This document shows positions 56,280-64,000 of a DNA stretch of 64,000 nt, in pieces. Below the pieces are notes generated by a model, which was not told the origin of the DNA, did no database searches, and was given only the letters and a program-made list of their open reading frames with translations. Both the position numbers and the translations under genes were made by a program. Origin of the DNA: Delphinus delphis (lineage: Eukaryota > Chordata > Mammalia > Artiodactyla > Delphinidae); contig NC_082688.1 of NCBI RefSeq assembly GCF_949987515.2, positions 73,598,731 through 73,662,730 of the forward strand. The letters are read 5' to 3'. How positions within the stretch are numbered: position 1 is the first letter of the stretch; each line of letters begins with the position of its first letter.

Positions 56280-57719
56280 CAGCTTCACTTATATTAACTC
56301 CCTACAATTACATGAATAGGAAATTTACCTGGAGAAATTCATAATGGGATTAAATATGGCTTTTGAAATCACTGTTATGGTCTTTGAACCATGATAGGAA
56401 TATTGTGATTTGCATTTATCTACCAAATGGGAAAAAATATCTTTCAAAGTACTGAGCGACAGAAAAGCACTAAATTAATAAAGCAGGATTGTTTAATGCA
56501 TAGCATTTTTCTGTACATAAAACAACAGATTTCCCTCCAACAAATACTTGTTAGTGGAACAGATGTATTAAAAAAAAACGCATTTTCACGTAACAAAGTA
56601 ATCTATTACTTAGACTGCTTCTGTGATCACTTTCTTCTTTTTTCTATTCAAATACAGTGCATTATTTTCATGTTCAGCTCTATTAGCCACAGTTCCCAAT
56701 GTACTTGTTTATCTGATGCAGGGTTAATGTGGTATCAAGAAATTTTATGGAATTAGAATTTCTAGTTATTGAACAAGAGTTATAGCAGCACCATCAAACT
56801 CTTTATATTGGATATGTTACAAAAAGAAGAAAAAAATTAAAAACTAATATAAACTAGGGGAGGATATTCTGAAAATGACCTTCTTACATGGCATTTCATA
56901 TCGTGCAGCTTATGAACCTGGCCAGCATGTCAGGAAACTGTATCTTTAATGGGTCTTTATAACTATCTTTCCAACCTCTGAAACATATTAGCTAATAAAG
57001 GAGAACATGGCTTGCATTATTTAGGGCCTGACTAATTAGGAAGTCGGTCTCCAGACAGAGCTGATACGCGTTATTATTGTAAAAATCTAGGATACCATAT
57101 TAACTACATCTTTGCTAACTGAAAGACAGACATTGAGATGGTAGTCAGAGATATGCTGCAATCCCTTCTCAGATCTGAATTGTTCATTTTCATTTTAAAG
57201 CAAACTTGTTTTTCTTTCATTTGAATTAAAATAATGTTCTCTACCAACTGGTTAAGAAACATTAATGTCTTCAGCTTCCTTTGGGATAAAAGAAACTAGT
57301 TTACTTACCACAGACCACATCTAATTCATAGTCTCTTATCTAGTCAATAGCAGCATTTGCTATTACATGCTCTGAAATGGAAAACTGCTGAACAAGGGAA
57401 AAAATAATTTAAAAGGAAATTAAATACTCTCTGACAGATGGACCAATTAGTTACAAACTTCAATGAGGTAAAAATGTGATCTGTGGTGGTTCAGGATTTC
57501 TGTGTATTGTCTGTGAGTGTATATGCACTCACATGCATGTCTACAGAAATTCAGGAAACTCTCAGGCCTCCCGAGGATATCAGCATTGAATGGATAACAA
57601 GCTGAGAGTGTAGCAAAAGGTCTTTCAAATATACATAGATGACACCATAACCCCATGTTTAGGTGGAAACAGGAAGAGGTGTATCTATACTTGGATTATA
57701 AGGACAAGTTTTCAGTGAT
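56280..57719. other. Unique AT-rich sequence, no gene seen
   Basis: No repeat or gene is recognised. The open frame at 56427-56756 (109 codons) has no domain and is rich in AT-type codons. Confidence 0.5.
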
Positions 57720-57860
57720 TTTTTAGATTCCAGTTCAACGCACCTCAAGAATTTGGTTCCTATTATGTGAAAAACTCCTGGCTGAGTCCTGGGATACGTT
57801 CTAAGTTATACAAGATATAGCCTTTGCACATAACTTGTACACAATCTAATAGTCATGTTA
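57720..57860 (-). repeat. L2 LINE 3' end relic
   Basis: TTCCTATTATGTGAAAAACT, then CTGAGTCCTGGGATACG and ATAGCCTTTGCACATAACTT fit the reversed L2 3' end, diverged. Confidence 0.5.
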
Positions 57861-57949
57861 TGAAATTTAGGAAATGTTGGGGGAGACTTTAAAGGGCAAT
57901 AGTCCAGACACATTTAAAAAAAAGTAAGTGGTATCAAAATGGAGAAACT

Positions 57950-58172
57950 GGGCTTCCCTGGTGGCACAGTGGCTGAGAGTCCGCCTGCCAATGCAGGGGG
58001 TGCAGGTTCGTGCCCTGGTCCGGGAGGATCCCACGTGCTGCAGAGCGGCTGGGCCCGTGAGCCATGGCCGCTGGGCCTGCACGTCCGGAGCCTGTGCTCC
58101 GCAACGGGAGAGGCCACAACAGTGAGAGGCCCGTGCACCGAAAAAATTAAATAAATAAATAAAATAATAAAA
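57950..58172 (+). mobile_element. CHR-2 type SINE
   Basis: Plus-strand copy starting GGGCTTCCCTGGTGGCACAG with box B at GCAGGTTCGTGCCCTGG and a tail of (AAAT)n. A possible short TSD around AAAATG is too weak to be sure. Confidence 0.92.
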
Positions 58173-58534
58173 ATGTGTGGAATTTGTTTCAATTCTACTT
58201 TGAACAAACCAACTATAAGAAGATATTTTTGAGACAATCTAAAAAAAGTAAATACAAACTCAGTGTTAAAAGACATTGAGAAGAAAAATTACGTGATCTA
58301 TTTTTTTAAAGGACTATAACTTGAATTGGAAGACCTAGTGTGAATTTCCCATTAAAATGAGCAATCATCTAAGTCAAAGTATTAGATAATGTTACAAATA
58401 TCAACATGCATTTTGTTGTCAATAAAAACAGAGTACATCTACACCCCTTCCCTACAAAAATGTGCTCTGATCCCTTTGGCTTTAGATTATTCGGCCTTTC
58501 CTTTGCATATGCTATGTTGGAGAGGTGACATAAT

Positions 58535-58720
58535 GTGCTGGTGGAGCGTGTGGGCTTTGGAGTCAGAGGGCAATAGTTTCCAGTGCTGGCTTCCTCACTT
58601 ATCAGATGGCTAACTTGGACCAAGTTATTTAAGAAACCTCTAGATGTCTCATTCTCATCATCTGTGAAATTAGTTTATCCCTTGTGGGATTGTGGAGAGG
58701 ATTTAATCAGAGGGTGTCAC
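58535..58720 (+). repeat. MIR SINE relic
   Basis: GGGCTTTGGAGTCAGAGGGC, then CCTCACTTATCAGATGGCTA and TCTCATTCTCATCATCTGTG follow MIR forward order. Confidence 0.8.
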
Positions 58721-59139
58721 ACAAGGCAAACAGCTTAGAAAAAACAAATTAGAAGGAATATCTCAACAGAACTATCTTTGAATTTTGAGCAAATGTTAAA
58801 GTAGCACTGATTTCTCATTGTGTGCACTTTCAACTCTCTGTCATGTGATGTGTGGAGAAGGCTGAAGTTAGGAAGAATGTACTGTGGGAAAATACCTAGG
58901 TCAGACTATACATTTTGAAAGTCAGAAACATCTAAAGTCTCACTCCCCAGGGTTCTCAGCATCAAGACATCAAAAAAATGTACTCCGCTTCTATAAGTTG
59001 AACTGATGTCTTTCAAATTATCTCAGTGACTCAAAGGGTCCTATCTATGAAAAAAGGTGATTTTTAAAACTGTGAACAGGGAAAGAATATAAATATCATC
59101 AGAAAGATGCATACTAGAGGCTTACAGAGATTCTAAAGA

Positions 59140-59290
59140 ACAAGAAATAATTTCCAGCTTGGGAGAACAGTGAAGGCTTCATGGAAGAAGTAGCCTTTGA
59201 AACAAGCTTCTGGAAAGCTTGAAGATAAAAGGGGCTATGCCAGATGTAGGGAGAAGTAGAAACAAAGGCACACAGAACCACTGGGAATAA
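59140..59290 (-). repeat. L2 relic
   Basis: GAAGGCTTCATGGAAGAAGT, then CTTTGAAACAAGCTTCTGGA and AGGCACACAGAACC are the reversed L2 segment upstream of its 3' end. Confidence 0.5.
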
Positions 59291-59394
59291 GAATTATCTT
59301 CTGTTATCTCCATAAATATTGGGGTAGTGAATAATGACAAAAATCACTGAAAGATCTATTCTTTCTTAATTAAACTTTGAAATCTTATGTTTGT

Positions 59395-60330
59395 TTTTAA
59401 ATTATATTTTTAGACATAATTGATGTATAATAAATCACACATTTTAAATTGTGCAGTTTAATAAGTTTGACATAGGTATACAACTGTGAAATGCACATCA
59501 CACGCAAGAGAGTAAATGTATCCGTCACTCCTAAAAGTTTCTTCATGACCCTTTGTAATCTCTACCCCTTGACACTCACAGCCCTCCAAGCCCAAGCAAC
59601 TACCGCTCTGTTTTCTGACACTATCAATTAGTTTTCAGTTTCTAGAAATTTATAAGAATGGAATTATACAGTATGTACTCCTTTAGGTCTGGTTCTTCCA
59701 CTCAGCTTAATTATTTTGAGATTCATCCATGCTGTTGTATATATCAAGAGTTCAGTTCTTTTTTACTGCTGAGTAGTATTCCATTATATGAATACACCAC
59801 AATTTGCTTATCCATCTGTCTGCTGATATACATTCACATTGTTTCCATTTTTGACTATTTCAAATAAAGTTGTTATAAACACTTATGTAGAAATTTTTCT
59901 CTGGACATACACTTTATTTTCCTTTGGGTAAATACTTAGTAGTGGAATGGCTGGATCATATGGTAAGTGTGTGATTAACTTTTTTAAAAACTGTCATTTT
60001 TTTCCCCCCAAACTGATTGTATCCTTTGATATTCCTACCAACGGTGTATGGGAATTTTAATTGTTTCAAATTCTCACTAACATTTGTTATTATCAATCTT
60101 TTAAATTTTATCCATTCTAAAAAATGTGTAGTGATGTTGCATTGTGCTTTTAATTTGAATTTTCTAATAACTAATGATGCAGAACATCTTTCATGTGCTT
60201 ATTTTCCAAAGGTATACATTCTTTGGGGAAATGTCTGTTCAAATATTTTGCTAAATTTTAACAAGTATTTTGTTATTAATGAATTTTTAAATGTTCAAGA
60301 TTTATATACTGAAAACAAAACAACTTTCGT
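59395..60330 (-). mobile_element. Old L1M 3' part
   Basis: Plus strand shows the reversed L1M 3'UTR and late ORF2: AATTGATGTATAATAAATCA, TATTTTGAGATTCATCCATG, GTAGTATTCCATTATATGA and GGAATGGCTGGATCATATGG, the last being the reverse of the ORF2 PAIPLL area. It is much more diverged than the L1s at 24-46 kb and has no open frame. Confidence 0.85.
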
Positions 60331-61419
60331 TAGATTTATCCTATTTCATATTGGTTTTGTAAGTGATATTGTTACTGTAAGTGTATTTCTTATGTTCAAG
60401 AAGTTAAGTAGAGACAAGAAAGACAAAAAAGACACAAACATATCTTCTGGAGATATACACTACAATGTTTGTTGTAAAAAACACCTTGGGAAGGATTGAT
60501 GAGATTAAACATTGCAAAGAAATGAACTCTGCATGGTAACGAAATGGCAACTACATAGGTAAATAAATATATAAGATTTAAAACTCATTATTTAAATCTC
60601 TCTAAAAGATAATTGATTGTCTAAACAAAAAGTTGACTCTTTTTGGTGCTGAATATTTTGTATTCTTTTCTATAAATCTGCTTGAGCTTTTTGCTGGAAC
60701 TCAATTAACTTACTTGGAAACAATTTGATCCTTTGGGTCTTGCTTTTAAAATTTGTTAGGCATTACCAAAAGTAATTACTCCTCACTGCTAAGGCAAGAC
60801 CCCTCTGAGTGTTCTACCAATGCCCAATGAAGAATGAGATTTTGCAGTTTGAGTCTTAGGAACAGGCACCATTTTTGGCATCGTATTCTCTCTGGACAAT
60901 GTTTCCCCTAATTATTTTGGAAGGTTCTTTCCCTGGGCCTCATATAGTTTCTTCACATCCATGAACTAATAGTATTCTGCGAATACTTGATAGTGACCGT
61001 CTGAAAATCTATAGGTTCTCTATTTTGTGCAGCTTTCATTTCCCTAGTCTTCTGTCCTCCAAACCCCAGCCACCTTGGTATTCCTTGGCTCTCAGCTCCA
61101 CCTCCTCAATTCAGGGAGACCTTCAAGCTTCACCAGGGTTCCCCCTCCCTATGCGGCTGCATGGAGGAGATTCTGTTCATTTGCTAAATTCAGATTCCAA
61201 AATTGTTTTTATTTTTGTTGTTTGTGTTATAGCAAGCAAATTAAAAAGAGAAATATGACTATTTATAAAACTGGTTATGTTCATAGGATTTCTGTTTAAA
61301 TAATAAGAAGTACCATGATTTTGAAAAATTTTCTCAGTAATGATTTCACAGCACATTTCATATAATTTTTTCTTCTAACAACCCCTACAACAAACAGTTT
61401 CAGTAAAAAAAATAAAATA
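60331..61419. other. Unique sequence, no gene seen
   Basis: The 160-codon open frame at 60017-60499 starts inside the old L1M (its sense is opposite to L1) and is not a gene. Nothing else is recognised. Confidence 0.5.
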
Positions 61420-61660
61420 GTTAACAACTATTGAGCATTTCTTACAAGCCACATCTAGTGTTAAATAGTATATACTTACTATCTCACTTAATTTTCCTAA
61501 GAGGTATTGTTACTAAAATCCACTTTACAGACAAGGAAACTGAGACTTAGATCAAGCAATTTTCTCAACATCACACAGTTACTAAGAGAAGCAGCCAGAA
61601 TTCAAAACTAAGACTAGCAGACTGGAAGATGCATTTAACCAGATGTCTCCTCTAAGTATC
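61420..61660 (-). repeat. MIR SINE relic
   Basis: TACTATCTCACTTAATTTTC, then ACAGACAAGGAAACTGAGAC and CAACATCACACAGTTACTAA are MIR in reverse. Confidence 0.85.
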
Positions 61661-61689
61661 CTATGGAGGAACAAAATAAGTTGGTCTAA

Positions 61690-61920
61690 TAATAGGTAAC
61701 ATTTATTGAGCACTTACCATTATGCTAGACAATCTTCATTTCATTTTACATATGATAGCTCATTTTGGTGTGATAACAATCTACGAATGAGTAGCATTAC
61801 CATCTCTACTAAAAAGAAGACTGTAACACAGCACAGAGTTTTTAAGTCTCTTACTTGCTAAAGATCACATAGCCGATAAGTGTAGCACTAGGGTTCAAAT
61901 CCTGGACTGCAGAGTTCTCA
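61690..61920 (-). repeat. MIR SINE relic
   Basis: AACATTTATTGAGCACTTAC, then AAAGATCACATAGCCGATAA and GGGTTCAAATCCTGGACTGC are MIR in reverse. It lies only 30 bases from another MIR in the same orientation. Confidence 0.85.
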
Positions 61921-62687
61921 TGTAATATTATTGTTTATATCCAAGCCTTGGAAACTAGTGGGCAGCAAGAAGCTTCAGGACATATTCTTTGTCAAGAACT
62001 TACAGATTAATCATAATACTGAGATTTGGTTGAAATGAAGAGATCCAGCGTGAGTGAAAACACGTTAAAGGCTTTTGCAGTTATCCAAGCATGAGGGTAC
62101 GAATAACTATTTTCATCATAGTGGAAATTGAAAAAAAAGTAATACACTGAAATTACAAATTAAAGAACAATCATAATTCATGAACTGAGTTTGAGAAGAT
62201 AGTGAAGATGACCACAAGTTTCTGAGTCATGCTGTTGCCATTGGTATCTGGCAAGAGGAAGGTTTTTGAGAAAGTAAATGAATTGGTAATTAATATCTAT
62301 GTTAATTAACTATTATTTTGTTCCTCTATCATCACTTGAGTGGTCAGTAAGCTTGTTGCAATATTTATTGTCCATATAAAGAACAGAGGAAGGTATTAGA
62401 GCGGAATGAGTGTTAGAAGCTGGTTTTTGTTCCATACCCTGCAATTCAGTAAACATAACATTAGTTACATCACTGAATATTCCTGAACATCAGTCCTTTC
62501 AGCTCTGTAATATAAGTGCTATCTGCACTTACATAAGGGCTATAGAGATCAAAACAATTCATATATATGGACTATTGCTTTGTAACATACAGAGAAAAAA
62601 ATAGAATTATTATCATTATCTCCATGTCTAAGTCCCTACTTTTAGATTGTACACACTCTTGTTTTACTATCTCTAAATAATATTCTT

Positions 62688-62893
62688 TTTTTTTTTTTTT
62701 TTTCGGTACGCGGGCCTGTCACTGCTGTGGCCTCTCCTGTTGCGGAGCACAGGCTCTGGACGCACAGGCTCAGCCACCATGGCTCACAGGCCTGGCCGCT
62801 CCATGGCATGTGGGATCTTCCCAGACCGGGGCACGAACCCGCGTCCCCTGCATCGGCAGGCGGACTCTCAACCACTGCGCCACCAGGGAAGCC
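62688..62893 (-). mobile_element. CHR-2 type SINE with 15-bp TSD
   Basis: Minus-strand copy. A perfect 15-bp duplication CTAAATAATATTCTT lies at 62673-62687 and 62894-62908. Poly(T) runs to about 62703. Box B reversed is at GGGGCACGAACCCGCG. Confidence 0.95.
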
Positions 62894-62914
62894 CTAAATA
62901 ATATTCTTGATGGT

Positions 62915-63130
62915 GGCATGGGTTCATATCTCAGCTTTACCACTTAACCTCATGTATTGTGATCTTGAATAAATTACTCAAACTCTGTGCCCGCTGTATA
63001 AAATGGAATACACAGCAGTACTTAACTCAAAAGATTGTATTGAGCATTCAGGATACAATCAGTGCATGTAAAGTGCTTATAATAGTGCCTGAAATACATA
63101 CTAGGTCAATAACAGTCATTATTATTATTA
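62915..63130 (+). repeat. MIR SINE relic
   Basis: GGTTCATATCTCAGCTTTAC, then CTTGAATAAATTACTCAAAC and TGTAAAGTGCTTATAATAGT follow MIR forward order. Confidence 0.85.
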
Positions 63131-64000
63131 ATACTGACATAATTATTAGCTCTTTTTGTTCAGCCATTTAATGCTACTATTATGGGCTATCACAGTCATG
63201 TGGATTTCTCTAACTTAATATGTACATAAATAAATACAGCAATTTTCACAGGTATAATATTTAAAGATATTCACAATGATTTCCTAAATGCAACACTTCA
63301 TCACATAATTAATATTAGTGTTGTTTCTAATTGTGCAAATTGAAAAAATTTGATGCAATGCCTTAAACATGTATCCAAAATGTGCTGTACTTTTTTGTTG
63401 GACAACAATAATTATTTGTTATCCAGTTGTTTAAAGTGTTTCTCTTACTATATAGTCAATGAAGAGTAGTTCTGGTATGTCACAGTTTGATTTAAAGGCA
63501 CCATGACCTTCTGTATCTTCTCTTTATTTTCAGTGAGTGTGTTGAATAATCCAATGGGGAAGGCATTTTCCTTGACAGATATTTTTCATAGTAAAAAAAA
63601 ACATGCTGAGATTACAAAATATTTTAAAATATTTCCATGTGACTATTATTTTAGTGCATATATTTCTGTGTAATGGCATTTGACATTTGGCATTCTTGCG
63701 AGTAAGTCTTCTTTCTTTACACACTGTACATCTTTTCACCTATCTTTGTCAGTTTGTGTCTATTTATAATTAATCTCTAGGTTCACGTATTAGGCCTCTC
63801 CTGCATGTTCTCTTAGCCGAGGAAACAAGTACTCAGGAGTGCAACATTATAGGCAGGGAACAAAGGACTCACATTCCACGCTCTGTGTTAGAAAGCACTG
63901 ATGTAATTCTCAGGAGCCAAGCCTCTTAGCAACGAAACGAAGGATTTACAGCCCTCCAGCTTTCTCAGCTACCAAAGCTCTTGAAGGCTTTCAAGAGCTG
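63131..64000. other. Unique sequence to window end, short hairpin at the edge
   Basis: No gene is seen. At 63976-63999, AGCTCTTGAA and TTCAAGAGCT form perfect 10-base arms around GGCT. The last 200 bases carry more CpG than the DNA before them, but I see no exon or promoter element that I can support. Confidence 0.5.

Noticed and set aside
60017..60499. 160-codon open frame
   Set aside because: It starts in reversed old L1M and is AT-biased without a recognisable domain.

Overview
This is nuclear DNA from a cetartiodactyl mammal, most likely a whale or dolphin. Nine near-complete tRNA-derived SINEs of the CHR-1 and CHR-2 type (Cetacea-Hippopotamus-Ruminantia clade) are present, with cetartiodactyl-type L1 LINEs and a background of old mammalian repeats (MIR, L2, MLT1, Tigger). 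I saw no BovB LINE and no Bov-tA dimer, which argues against a ruminant. The species call is inference.

I find no convincing host protein-coding exon, tRNA, rRNA or snRNA gene. Every long open frame that carries protein-like signal is a piece of L1 ORF1 or ORF2, or its antisense shadow. The window behaves like a gene desert or a large intron. Stretches without a called feature are AT-rich unique or unrecognisable DNA.

Layout: 1-1090 is a minus-strand L1 cut by the window edge. 1.1-7.6 kb has old repeats and two CHR-2 SINEs. 7.6-9.8 kb has a Tigger MITE and a twin-primed L1 that seems to carry a 3' transduction. 9.8-24.5 kb is mostly unique, with an ERV LTR, a Tigger copy, SINEs and MIRs. 24.6-26.75 kb is a second twin-primed L1. 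27-33 kb is unique sequence with microsatellites, including a 65-bp alternating GT/GC block. 33.1-46.5 kb is L1-dense: a 5'-truncated plus-strand L1, a minus-strand L1 with its 5'UTR, ORF1 and part of ORF2, and a plus-strand L1 that runs end to end but has lost most of its reverse transcriptase and carries a nested chimeric insert. 46.5-64 kb is unique sequence with SINEs, MIRs, L2, MLT1 and an old L1M.

The useful content is a record of retrotransposition. Target-site duplications (TSDs) can be read for four L1s and for most SINEs, and they resolve inversion, transduction, internal deletion and nesting. No new biological system was found. The strongest items for follow-up are the twin-primed, transducing L1 at 8180-9765, the chimeric insert at 45420-45749, and the roughly 181-bp monomers in the L1 5'UTR at 41.6-42.1 kb.
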